Assembly: GCA_947627165.1 (NCBI GenBank)
Contig: CANQUZ010000003.1
Location: forward strand, 1-40,715
DNA length: 40,715 nucleotides
Direction of reading: 5' to 3'
Origin: an uncultured Roseburia sp.
Lineage (GTDB): Bacteria; Bacillota; Clostridia; Lachnospirales; Lachnospiraceae
Part shown: positions 16,271-24,820 of the stretch, one piece after another
Layout of the letters: the number at the start of each line of letters is the position of its first letter
Numbering within the stretch: the first letter of the stretch is position 1
Notes under the pieces: model-generated
Databases searched by the model: none
What the model was told of the DNA's origin: nothing
What the model saw: the letters and a program-made list of their open reading frames with translations, nothing else
Position numbers and translations under genes: made by a program

Positions 16271-16828
16271 TTACATCCACAATCGGGATTTTATTGTCTG
16301 TTCCATGGGAATTTTCCCCATTCCAAAAAAGTCAAACCAGTATTGAATCTGATACTTGATTGTGACATTTAGAATTTCTCCGTCCACTTTTGTCTGAAAG
16401 GTAACGCCGTCAAGCCCGCCGACGATGCCAAGTGCTTTCATTTTTTCTTTCGCGGCATCCTCGTTGCCACCGGTCAAATAACCAATAAACCGCTTTTTTA
16501 CGATATCAGCATTTCCATTTTCCAACTTATACCAGTCAGTCCTGGAGGAAAAGTACGGATTGTTGTCTACCCGGACAAGGTCTAACACCATATCCGATAG
16601 CCCTCCCCAAAACTTTGTTCCATTTTCCGCCGCCGATTCAACGTTTTCCGTGAGGTAGGAATCCAGGGACAGGCTTTTCGTTGACTGCACAAGCGCATGG
16701 GTCATCTGATTCTGTACCCCGATTATGGCAAACAATCCATATAGGAATAAGAAAAGAAAAAGGAATATCGGCAAGATAATGCTCGTCTCAAGTGTAACGG
16801 AGCCGCGCTGCACTTCTTGTTCTTTCAT
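16271..16828 (-). CDS. TadE-like pseudopilin
   Basis: 185 residues from the ATG at 16828, which has GGGGAG 6 nt upstream; the start at 16843 overlaps that site. The N-terminus has the class III prepilin pattern Q-R-G-S-V-T-L-E. A processing Gly is followed by Glu at +5 and a 20-residue hydrophobic helix. TadE-type proteins are minor pilins or tip components processed by the A24 peptidase. It lies just 18 bp from the DUF5702 gene. Confidence 0.8.
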   Translation of the reverse strand: MKEQEVQRGSVTLETSIILPIFLFLFLFLYGLFAIIGVQNQMTHALVQSTKSLSLDSYLTENVESAAENGTKFWGGLSDMVLDLVRVDNNPYFSSRTDWYKLENGNADIVKKRFIGYLTGGNEDAAKEKMKALGIVGGLDGVTFQTKVDGEILNVTIKYQIQYWFDFFGMGKIPMEQTIKSRLWM

Positions 16829-16846
16829 AATTTCTCCCCCCATCCT

Positions 16847-19456
16847 TTAGTATCCCGAATACTGTTTGCTTGCTGCGGTAAACAGTCCGTTATCCGTCAG
16901 GCCATCTATGCGAAACATTGGATTTAGCGTATATTTCACATCTGAATAAACATAGGTGTACGCCCTGCCCAAATCAAATGATTGGTTGTTCACCGCGGCT
17001 TCCATCTGGATCAGATTCTGCACCCGTTTTATAAACGTTGTCTGATCGATAGAGAGCAGTGTCAGTAATAGTATGTGTTCCGTATAAGATGCTTCAAATA
17101 TATCTTTCTTCATTTTCTTCTTAGAAGCTCCCTTGCCACTTTCTGTTTCTCCGCTGCCTCCATCCTTGCCGTCAGCTCCCTTGTCGCTTCCTGTATCTCC
17201 TCCGTCTCCCGCCTTGCCATCAGCTCCCTTGTCACCTTCTGTTTCTCCGCTTTCATCTGGTTTGATTGCACCTTTAATCGTATCTTTAAAATTATCCGAT
17301 ATTGAGGTGATATCTGTCAAATCCTCCAGGAGCTTAGGCAAACCTGTCGCAGTTAAATAAACTGTTTTGTTGATCAAAGCTTCTCCGCCGCCATTTACAA
17401 GAATAATGGTATCAAGCATCGGTTCTGCAAGAACAATGGCTACTTTGACAACTATGGCTCCAGGCCCTGCAAGAGCAGAAACGGCGGTCACCTGCGGATC
17501 CGTCCATACAGACCAAAGATCAAGCGCCAATCTGAACAAATAGAGTTGCAGAAATGCCGCGCTCTGATTTTGAAGTTCAGAAGTGGATCCAGCCAGGACG
17601 TATTCCGCTTCCGCCCCTTTAAACATCCTGTCTTTTCCATTTGCCTTTTCTATCGACGCAAATTCCATCAAAGAACCTGTGATTGCAGCATCCCCGCTAG
17701 AACCGCCGGCAAGACGGTACACGTCCTGATAGGAATAACCGGAAACAGTTTGTTCGGAATTGTAAGTTGTTCTGTTCGGAAGGTTGTATGCTCCGTATCC
17801 ATACAGCAGTAAGGCGTTATACCACTCCTTTGGGCCACTTGCAACTAAACGACTGACCGCAACAAACATTTGTCCAATCCATGAAATAATGGCACCCAAA
17901 AACTTTACAACCGCATTCAGCAATGACCACAAAGACTTTGCCTGATTAATCACTTTCTCAATAACGTTAAACGTCCACGTTCCTTTCGTATACGTCTCAC
18001 ACGCCGTAACTAAATCTGTCAAACTTCCCACAAACAGTTTGGCTGAAAGCGACATATCTTCTGTATTCGCATATAAATTGGATTCTGCTACAATAGCGTT
18101 CAAATTGGCGTCATACAAGCCCTTAATTTCAAACATCTGTTTAGAAATATACAAATATTTTGTCATGGTATCAACAACACTTTCTCCAACACTGGCTTTT
18201 TCATTAAGGGAAATATCCAAATTGTTGATCCCCGCCCAAAATTCAGGGCCGACAGACGTAATATTCACACAGCCATACTCTGCTTTTATGTAATCCCCAC
18301 TCCAATCACTTGTAATCGCCTCATCTCCCAACGCTTCAAGTTTGGTTATCTGCTCACCTAATGTTCTTATTTCCTCATCAGAAACCGTATCAAAGTCCTC
18401 TCCAATAGTCTCTTTAAATCTGTTTGTTACTTCACCGGCAATAACTGTCACCCACCTAAAGTCAGAAGGCATATTGATTGCCGCGGAATCAGAGTCTACT
18501 GTTGCTTCATCCAACGCTTTATCCAATTTATAAAGTTTTGTGGGTAACTCATTTATGTCCGAAACAATACTGGCAATCGTATTTTTCAGTTCCGAAAATT
18601 TTGTTTTTAACTCACTTGCAGCAGCCTTATAAGCTTCTTTTTCCACATCAATAGAAACATTGCCTTCTTCGCTTTCCCCTCCTGCATCACTTTGCTCCCC
18701 TGTATCGCCTTCCTCCCCCGCATCACTTTCTTCCCCTGCATCACTTTCTTCCCCTGCATCACTTTCCTCTGTGCCAACCGCAGCCAAAGCTAACGCCTTT
18801 GTCTCAAAAAATCCATATTTTTTTTCATAATCATCCCGCGCCGCAGAATATTCTTGATATTGTTTTTTTACTTTACAGATATCCTCAAGAAGTCCTGAAA
18901 CCTCTTTGACGAGATTCGCCTCGGCAGAAATAGCATTCATCTCTTTCTGGATCTTATCTACCTTGAATTTGTCCTGTAAATCTTCTAATATCTTGTCAAG
19001 ATCGATCCCTTCCGTGGCAACTTCAGCCGCAACGCTGATTTCACTGTATTCCAAAAGTTGTTGCTTCAAAACATCTGTATCAGACAAAGCAAACCTGCCG
19101 GATGCGTTTTTAGAATTTATCGTAACGCTTTTTCCTAATGCCGAAACATTCTCATCCAGATAATCTCCAAATACTTCCTTAATCTTTTTTTCCTGGGAAA
19201 CAGAAAGAAGGCCAAATCTTTCATCTAAAAAGGAATCGTAGTCTGCCAGTGTCGAAAATGCGGAACTATCCATGATTTCTTCCATCAACTCAACCGCGTT
19301 CTGATAACGGGCAGACTCAACCAGCGTCAGCGCAATGGAGAGCATCGGCGACAACGTCAGCGCAAGCAGCAAGGAAACAGCCCCCTTCGTGCCATTGATG
19401 TATTTTCCAAAGAAGCGGTTCCTTCTTTTTGTACAATTTTTTTCTCTTTTTTTCAT
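16847..19456 (-). CDS. DUF5702 (TadG-like) large surface/membrane protein of the Tad locus
   Basis: 869 residues. A basic N-terminus is followed by K-G-A-V-S-L and a hydrophobic segment to about residue 48, the TadG/DUF5702 start. A long soluble region is rich in coiled-coil-like sequence. An acidic E-E-S-D-A-G repeat of 18-bp units lies at 18672-18770. A hydrophobic stretch lies near residues 535-560, and a G/D/K-rich low-complexity linker is encoded at about 17120-17265. GGAGG lies 11 nt upstream. DUF5702 genes accompany Tad pilus loci in Clostridia; the molecular role is unknown. Confidence 0.75.
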   Translation of the reverse strand: MKKREKNCTKRRNRFFGKYINGTKGAVSLLLALTLSPMLSIALTLVESARYQNAVELMEEIMDSSAFSTLADYDSFLDERFGLLSVSQEKKIKEVFGDYLDENVSALGKSVTINSKNASGRFALSDTDVLKQQLLEYSEISVAAEVATEGIDLDKILEDLQDKFKVDKIQKEMNAISAEANLVKEVSGLLEDICKVKKQYQEYSAARDDYEKKYGFFETKALALAAVGTEESDAGEESDAGEESDAGEEGDTGEQSDAGGESEEGNVSIDVEKEAYKAAASELKTKFSELKNTIASIVSDINELPTKLYKLDKALDEATVDSDSAAINMPSDFRWVTVIAGEVTNRFKETIGEDFDTVSDEEIRTLGEQITKLEALGDEAITSDWSGDYIKAEYGCVNITSVGPEFWAGINNLDISLNEKASVGESVVDTMTKYLYISKQMFEIKGLYDANLNAIVAESNLYANTEDMSLSAKLFVGSLTDLVTACETYTKGTWTFNVIEKVINQAKSLWSLLNAVVKFLGAIISWIGQMFVAVSRLVASGPKEWYNALLLYGYGAYNLPNRTTYNSEQTVSGYSYQDVYRLAGGSSGDAAITGSLMEFASIEKANGKDRMFKGAEAEYVLAGSTSELQNQSAAFLQLYLFRLALDLWSVWTDPQVTAVSALAGPGAIVVKVAIVLAEPMLDTIILVNGGGEALINKTVYLTATGLPKLLEDLTDITSISDNFKDTIKGAIKPDESGETEGDKGADGKAGDGGDTGSDKGADGKDGGSGETESGKGASKKKMKKDIFEASYTEHILLLTLLSIDQTTFIKRVQNLIQMEAAVNNQSFDLGRAYTYVYSDVKYTLNPMFRIDGLTDNGLFTAASKQYSGY

Positions 19457-19478
19457 GTGGTCAGCCGCCTCCCAGTCG

Positions 19479-20129
19479 TCAAGATATAGAAAATATAGAA
19501 TGTAATGTAGAAATTACAGTATCAATTACTTTTAAGCTTGCCGATACTACTGATTTGTCCGAATATTCCGTGATTTTATCAATGCCATACTTCGTAACTT
19601 TTACTGTATTAATATAGTTCAGGACATCCACGCTTTCTACATATGCTGTCGCCTCAAGCGTCTGCACCTCCTGTAACCCGATAACGCGAAGAAGCTCGCC
19701 AAGCAGAAACGAATATTTCTGCCTGACTGTCACCTCGTAATGGCGTCTTCCGATATCGTCAACCACTGTCTTGACGTCTACGGACAGATTCCCCTCTTTT
19801 TTTGCAAGAGATGTTTGGGTTAATCTGATATCCGCCAGATTTTGGGCTTTTGCTTTGTTTTTAGAATCAAAGCTCTTCGTAAAAAACAAATACCGGTACT
19901 TGCCAATTCCACTGATATCAGAAGAAGACAGGGAAGAACTGTCCTGTACATTTCTAAGCTTATAGGTCTGTGAAACCTCCTCGGCAATCTCGTTTGCAAC
20001 AACTGTCACTATTGTTTTCTGATATAGAAAAAATCCAAAGCTTATCAAAAACATGAGTACAAAGATAGATACCAAAATGCAGTATGTAGATTCCAGTATG
20101 ATTGCTCCGCGCTCATTTTCCCTCTTCAT
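19479..20129 (-). CDS. TadE-like pseudopilin (second)
   Basis: 216 residues from the ATG at 20129, with GGGGG 8 nt upstream. The N-terminus E-R-G-A-I-I-L-E has a processing Gly and Glu at +5, then a hydrophobic helix. The longer start at 20186 would add unrelated residues. Eighty-three bases of this gene (19632-19714) are found again in the remnant at 13935-14017. It lies between the small membrane protein and the DUF5702 gene. Confidence 0.78.
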   Translation of the reverse strand: MKRENERGAIILESTYCILVSIFVLMFLISFGFFLYQKTIVTVVANEIAEEVSQTYKLRNVQDSSSLSSSDISGIGKYRYLFFTKSFDSKNKAKAQNLADIRLTQTSLAKKEGNLSVDVKTVVDDIGRRHYEVTVRQKYSFLLGELLRVIGLQEVQTLEATAYVESVDVLNYINTVKVTKYGIDKITEYSDKSVVSASLKVIDTVISTLHSIFSIS

Positions 20130-20194
20130 GCAGCCTTCCCCCTTTCTTTCCTGATCATTTTTATCATACACGCTCCTTAGCCACAACTTCTAAA

Positions 20195-20701
20195 TTAATG
20201 GTAATACCCTATCAACCACCCAATCACACCAGACACAACAAAAGGGATGAAATAAATGAGAAAGAAAAATGGCTCATTCGAAAACTCACCATACGTGTAT
20301 GCTTTTTTTCCTGACTCTTTGTAATAAAGTGTCATTGTGCTTGTTAAATCTTGAGAATATTTAGAACTTACCACTTTTGTCCTGCGTTTACCTTCAAGAA
20401 CATACTCGTACCTCGCAATCCACCAATCATGCTTATTACCATTTGTATTTGTGTGCTGGCTTCGCCTAAAGCTGACTCTTGTCGCCTCAAGCGTACGCCC
20501 ATCCCTCTCTGCTTTTTCAACCCTCTTTTTGCCCCTTGAAAATATGATACCTTTATTAAGAAGAACAAACTCAACGACAAAAACTGCAATCGTGACAATC
20601 GCAAGCGTCATCCCAACAGGATCCTCAGAATAATCCGATATAAGAGGATCAAATAACTCTAACAGCTTCTCTTTCAGTTTCGATAATAAATTGTCATACA
20701 T
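20195..20701 (-). CDS. Small two-helix membrane protein, DUF3592-like (native copy)
   Basis: 168 residues from the ATG at 20701, with GGAG 9 nt upstream; a TTG six bases earlier sits too close to that site. It has hydrophobic helices at about 31-50 and 146-166 with a basic soluble region between. I take this as the native copy because it lies in the intact gene order between the WG-repeat and TadE-like genes. Function unknown; family label tentative. Confidence 0.68.
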   Translation of the reverse strand: MYDNLLSKLKEKLLELFDPLISDYSEDPVGMTLAIVTIAVFVVEFVLLNKGIIFSRGKKRVEKAERDGRTLEATRVSFRRSQHTNTNGNKHDWWIARYEYVLEGKRRTKVVSSKYSQDLTSTMTLYYKESGKKAYTYGEFSNEPFFFLIYFIPFVVSGVIGWLIGYYH

Positions 20702-20739
20702 ATCCAAAATCTCCTTCTGTCAAATATAGTATGACTACA

Positions 20740-22053
20740 TTATACATAGAAAGAAATTATCTGCCAAGGAGTTTCCTGTCCGGTTTCTACCATACAGCAG
20801 CCTTCCTCGTTAAAGTAATCGCCGCCATAAAACAGATAGTCGATGACCAGCCGCCCCTCTGCGTCAATAAATCCCCATTGCTCTCCATTGGAAACGGCAG
20901 CTAACCCATTGGAAAAACTCTTTGCCTCCTGAAACTGAGGGGCAATCAGTTCCTTCCCGTCACTATCGACATAACCCCATTTGCCATCTTTGCAGACGGC
21001 TATCATATTATCATCCGTGGCAATATCGACATCCGAATAACCGCCTACCGTTTTACCGTCCTTATAAAACTGGTAAACGCCGTCTTTCTTTGCAATCATG
21101 ATGCCGTTTTTAAGGTGCGACCCGTCCGCATGGAGAACAATGTCCTCATATCGGTCAGAAGAAATCTCTTTTCCCTCTTTATCAATGAGAAACCACGCTC
21201 CGTCTTTTTGTACGGCTGCCACGCCATCTACAAAAGTTCCCGCCACCTCGTATTCCCCAAACTGCCTGTCGCCAAGGGAATTATAGTAGCTGTATGCCGT
21301 ATCATCCTTTAGCGCTATGAGGCCTTCCGAATAAACCCCGGAAGCGGTAGGATTAAATTTTAATATTCCCTGAAGGACGTTCTCTCCGTCAATCAGATAA
21401 GATTGTTCCTGGTCCCGGACAACCCGAATGCCGGAATCTCCAACAGGCCCTGCAAACACAAGCTGTCCAAAATCCGCCTCCGAGCCATCCGCCCTCACAT
21501 AAGTCCATGCACCGGCTTCACTGACGGCATAGAAACCATTGACATAAGGCAGGTATTCCTCATAGGATTTCCATTGAACCTCATAGGCATATTGGACCTC
21601 CAATAAAAGCTCCTCGACTTTTTCATCTTCCATGCCGGACTCAACGGCTTTATGCAATGCTTTATAAGCAGATGTATATTCATCGTTTAATAGATAAAGG
21701 TGCGCAAGCGTTAATAAATAGCCGGCGTTTCTGTCATACTGCTGCACCGCACTCTGCGCCGCGCCCAAATAATCACTATAAATTTCTGTACTTTCCTCGT
21801 ATCTTTTCTGATAAGCGCCAAGCTTGGCGTCCCAAACCTCCTCGGAGCTTTTTATCGCAAGGGCAGCGTCATATTCTTTCACTGCCTTTTGATACAATCC
21901 CCGCCCCATATATTCTTCCGCCATCCTGATATGTCCATCGTATTCTTCTGTCGTTTCACTGTTATTTGTAAGCAGCACGCTTCCCCAACTGCAAAGGAGC
22001 AGCGCGATAAGCAGAATGCTTATAAGTTTTGATTGTTTCACTTTGCTTCCCAA
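20740..22053 (-). CDS. TPR and WG-repeat membrane-anchored protein
   Basis: 437 residues. A single N-terminal hydrophobic anchor (about 10-28) is followed by TPR-like helices (about 38-160). The C-terminal region has repeated W-G-x-I/V-D-x-x-G units such as K-W-G-Y-V-D-S-D-G-K and Q-W-G-F-I-D-A-E-G-R. WG repeats form surface-exposed beta structures of unknown ligand. The start is a TTG at 22053 after AAGGAAAG; a GTG 12 nt on is an alternative. The last 67 bases are duplicated at the end of the remnant at 14606-14672. It lies 6 bp from the prepilin peptidase gene. Confidence 0.75.
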   Translation of the reverse strand: MGSKVKQSKLISILLIALLLCSWGSVLLTNNSETTEEYDGHIRMAEEYMGRGLYQKAVKEYDAALAIKSSEEVWDAKLGAYQKRYEESTEIYSDYLGAAQSAVQQYDRNAGYLLTLAHLYLLNDEYTSAYKALHKAVESGMEDEKVEELLLEVQYAYEVQWKSYEEYLPYVNGFYAVSEAGAWTYVRADGSEADFGQLVFAGPVGDSGIRVVRDQEQSYLIDGENVLQGILKFNPTASGVYSEGLIALKDDTAYSYYNSLGDRQFGEYEVAGTFVDGVAAVQKDGAWFLIDKEGKEISSDRYEDIVLHADGSHLKNGIMIAKKDGVYQFYKDGKTVGGYSDVDIATDDNMIAVCKDGKWGYVDSDGKELIAPQFQEAKSFSNGLAAVSNGEQWGFIDAEGRLVIDYLFYGGDYFNEEGCCMVETGQETPWQIISFYV

Positions 22054-22059
22054 CTTTCC

Positions 22060-22803
22060 TTACATGATAGATAATAAAATCGTGACCCCATATCCCAGCC
22101 AGATAAACGGGCCGAGGGGCAGGGCGTCTTTTAACTGTTTCCTGCGGCTTAAGAGCAGTCCGGCAGACGCCAGCGCACATAATAAAAATGCAAACATAAG
22201 CGTATAGCAAACAGAACGTATGCCGCACAAAAAACCAAGGCTGCTCAATAATTTGACATCTCCCATGCCAAGCCCTCCCCGCGTCACTTTCGACATCACC
22301 AAAAGCAGGAGCAGGCTGCTGACAAGGGCGATAACGCTGTTGAGCAACAAGGCAGACGCCTCGTCTTTGAACCAGATAAATTCACAGATAACCGTAATTG
22401 CCCTTCCGCCAAGAAGGACTAAGGAACAGAGATTGGGAATCACCATAAGTTCCAGATCTGTTATAACAATGCAGCTTAACACACACATCCCAAGGGTCAT
22501 CTTAAACATCCCTGTGATTGCCAAAGCGTGTTCCGCCGCCGCATATCCGCACCATGCGGAAAACCCGGCGCAGACTGTCAGGGCAACCATCCTGCCTATG
22601 CAATTCTTTAAGATAAAAGAACGGTACCCCTCCTGACTGCCCGCAACAGGCTTGGAATTTACATCCGCATCCCCGGAAGCTGCAGAAACTTCAGAAGCTG
22701 TCACCGGAAGCCGCTCTGACAACAGAGGCAGATAATATTTTATTGTTATGGACATAACAGCAACTACCAAGATGCCCCACGCTATACTCCAAATAACAGC
22801 CAT
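22060..22803 (-). CDS. A24-family prepilin peptidase (TadV/CpaA-like)
   Basis: 247 residues and six or more hydrophobic helices. The two catalytic aspartates are visible in I-T-D-L-E-L-M and in G-M-G-D-V-K-L (GxGD motif). It cleaves leader peptides of the Flp-like pilin and the TadE-like pseudopilins at the cytoplasmic membrane face. It lacks the N-terminal methylase domain of PilD, as expected for TadV. The ATG at 22803 has GAGGG 8 nt upstream. The longer start at 22869 overlaps the pilin gene and is rejected. Confidence 0.88.
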   Translation of the reverse strand: MAVIWSIAWGILVVAVMSITIKYYLPLLSERLPVTASEVSAASGDADVNSKPVAGSQEGYRSFILKNCIGRMVALTVCAGFSAWCGYAAAEHALAITGMFKMTLGMCVLSCIVITDLELMVIPNLCSLVLLGGRAITVICEFIWFKDEASALLLNSVIALVSSLLLLLVMSKVTRGGLGMGDVKLLSSLGFLCGIRSVCYTLMFAFLLCALASAGLLLSRRKQLKDALPLGPFIWLGYGVTILLSIM

Positions 22804-22822
22804 TCTGAAGCCCTCACATTCC

Positions 22823-23056
22823 CTAACTAAATTTTTTCGGTGTCGGATTTTTAATGAAATCAGTAACACTCTTGGTGACTCCTGTCATGACATCTTTTCC
22901 CAAGGCAAGAAACGCACCCGCCAGCACCACCACAATGCCGATGATAATCAGCATAGAGACAAAATTGGTATCGCCGCGCTCGGAATTTTTAAACTCCTCA
23001 AGAGCGCAATACGCTCTGACTTTCATCCCTATCAGCATTTCATCGATTTTTCCCAT
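22823..23056 (-). CDS. Flp-like type IVb pilin
   Basis: 77 residues from the ATG at 23056, with GGAGG 8 nt upstream. The cytoplasmic leader region ends E-R-G-D-T-N-F and is followed by a hydrophobic helix of about 22 residues and a short basic tail. Size, position next to the peptidase and tadC, and topology identify it as the pilin subunit. After the presumed processing Gly the +5 residue is V, not the usual E. Confidence 0.78.
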   Translation of the reverse strand: MGKIDEMLIGMKVRAYCALEEFKNSERGDTNFVSMLIIIGIVVVLAGAFLALGKDVMTGVTKSVTDFIKNPTPKKFS

Positions 23057-23087
23057 TACTGTTTCCTCCTTTCCCACAGATTTATTA

Positions 23088-23951
23088 TTAAAACAGCGAA
23101 CCGGCAAAGGCCGCCGTCATAACAATTATAATGACACCCACAAAAATCAAGACAATCGGAAGCAGCAGTTTGGCAGCTCCCTGCTCGCCTGCCTGCAGCA
23201 TTCTTTGTCTTTTCGCATTCCAGAGTTCGGATGATTGCTGCGCCAGAAACCCCGAAAGCTCCGCTCCGCCTTTTTCCATGCTTTGAAGCAGGGCAATGGT
23301 GAATTTTTTGATTTCAGCAGAGTTTGACGCCCTGCCAAATAAAAATATCGCATCCGCATCCGAATAACCGTTTTTCATATCTTCCCCGGCTTTCCTCATC
23401 AATGCATGAAATGCGCCTGTCCCATTATCCGCCACCATATTCCATGCCTCTCTCAAAACCATGCCGGAATTTACCAAAATCGCCATTGTGGACACGACTT
23501 CCGCTAATTGCGCTTCACACTCTTCCGTTCTTTTTGCCAGCGTATTTTTCATGTTTTCAAGGCAATACGCCGCGATAACCACACTTAAGAAGATTCCTGC
23601 GGCAAGCATCAGGAACGCAGAGTCATACATAATCCCTGCCGCTAAGAAGGTGACAGCCAAAAAAAGGTGAATCAGGGTAAGGGCTTGCGCCCAAGCCACA
23701 TTCGCATAATATTCCGCATATTGCGGCTCATATAAAAGCGATGCCTGCGCCCTCAACTCTGCCGCCTTTTTCCCCTTAAACTGAAAAAGTTTTGTAGCAT
23801 TCCAGGCAAAGCCAACGCTATAGAGTTCCTTTAGGGGAAACACGGCGCTGTCTAAGTTTTCTACAAGCGATTCGTACTTTTTGCCTTTTTTTATTTGTAT
23901 GAGAAACAGGATTGCGAAAATGGACCCAATCCCAATTATGCCGTATCTCAT
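23088..23951 (-). CDS. tadC: TadC-like inner membrane platform protein (T2SS F domain)
   Basis: 287 residues from the ATG at 23951, which has a GGGGTGAGGG region upstream. It has an N-terminal helix, a central hydrophobic pair and a C-terminal helix, with the T2SSF domain at about 150-270. It pairs with TadB to form the membrane base of the Tad pilus. It starts 4 bp after the tadB stop codon. Confidence 0.85.
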   Translation of the reverse strand: MRYGIIGIGSIFAILFLIQIKKGKKYESLVENLDSAVFPLKELYSVGFAWNATKLFQFKGKKAAELRAQASLLYEPQYAEYYANVAWAQALTLIHLFLAVTFLAAGIMYDSAFLMLAAGIFLSVVIAAYCLENMKNTLAKRTEECEAQLAEVVSTMAILVNSGMVLREAWNMVADNGTGAFHALMRKAGEDMKNGYSDADAIFLFGRASNSAEIKKFTIALLQSMEKGGAELSGFLAQQSSELWNAKRQRMLQAGEQGAAKLLLPIVLIFVGVIIIVMTAAFAGSLF

Positions 23952-23955
23952 TCCC

Positions 23956-24801
23956 TCACCCCTTGATATCCATAATATTCTGTCCGAGTTTGTAGGCTGC
24001 AAAAAATATACCGATTGCAATCGTAACCGCCAAAATTCCCGGAACAGTGGCAAATCCCGCCGCAAAAGAACTGCTCATCATGCGGAACATCAGCATCAAT
24101 ATGATGGGAATCACCATCATGGCGGAAAACTGCGTTTTATTTGACGCTAAAGCTGTCTCAATTTCATTTGCAATTTCGATTTTTTCACTGATAATGTGAT
24201 TGGTTCTTCGAACAATATCTTTCATATTTCCTCCGGCGCGGTAACAAATTTCAAAGACTGCGCCAAAATTCTTGATATCATCAATCTTGCTTCGTTCTCC
24301 AAAAGCTTTCATCATATCTTCAATCGGGATGTTGTTCTGCATCCCGTGGATCATTTCTTTGACTTCCTCAACGATGTATGCGTTCTCTGAATACTCAATT
24401 TTTAAGTCGCTGCAGGCGCTCACCAAAGATTCCATCATGTTCATGCCGCTTGACAGCGAAACGGTCAGCGCATCCAGCAGACTGCGGAACTGCTGCGTCA
24501 AATCTTTTTTTCTTTTCTCCTTCAACTGATTGCATCTTATTGGATAGAATATCTTCCATGCCGCGAAGCCTATCAAAACGAACAGAATCAAATTGCTGAC
24601 GGCAGTCGCCGTTGTCTCTGCTCCATCCGCGTCGCGGAATTGCCCGCCGTAAAATATCAGACCGACAATGCCGCCCGCAATAAACACTGCCAGAAAAGTG
24701 ATGATTTTTTCCCGGGCATTCATAACATACGTATTGTAATTCAGCATCGGTGTATTCAGCGCTGAGTTTATGTATTGCGGCTCCTGTATTTTTTTTGCCA
24801 T
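23956..24801 (-). CDS. tadB: TadB-like inner membrane platform protein (T2SS F domain)
   Basis: 281 residues. An N-terminal soluble part precedes two helices (about 32-52 and 68-88). The T2SSF domain (about 100-225) contains L-S-S-G-M-N and Y-R-A-G-G-N-M, and the C-terminus has a helix pair. It follows tadA by 19 bp. GGAG lies 8 nt before the ATG. Confidence 0.87.
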   Translation of the reverse strand: MAKKIQEPQYINSALNTPMLNYNTYVMNAREKIITFLAVFIAGGIVGLIFYGGQFRDADGAETTATAVSNLILFVLIGFAAWKIFYPIRCNQLKEKRKKDLTQQFRSLLDALTVSLSSGMNMMESLVSACSDLKIEYSENAYIVEEVKEMIHGMQNNIPIEDMMKAFGERSKIDDIKNFGAVFEICYRAGGNMKDIVRRTNHIISEKIEIANEIETALASNKTQFSAMMVIPIILMLMFRMMSSSFAAGFATVPGILAVTIAIGIFFAAYKLGQNIMDIKG

Positions 24802-24820
24802 AATTGCTGCTCCTCAAGTT

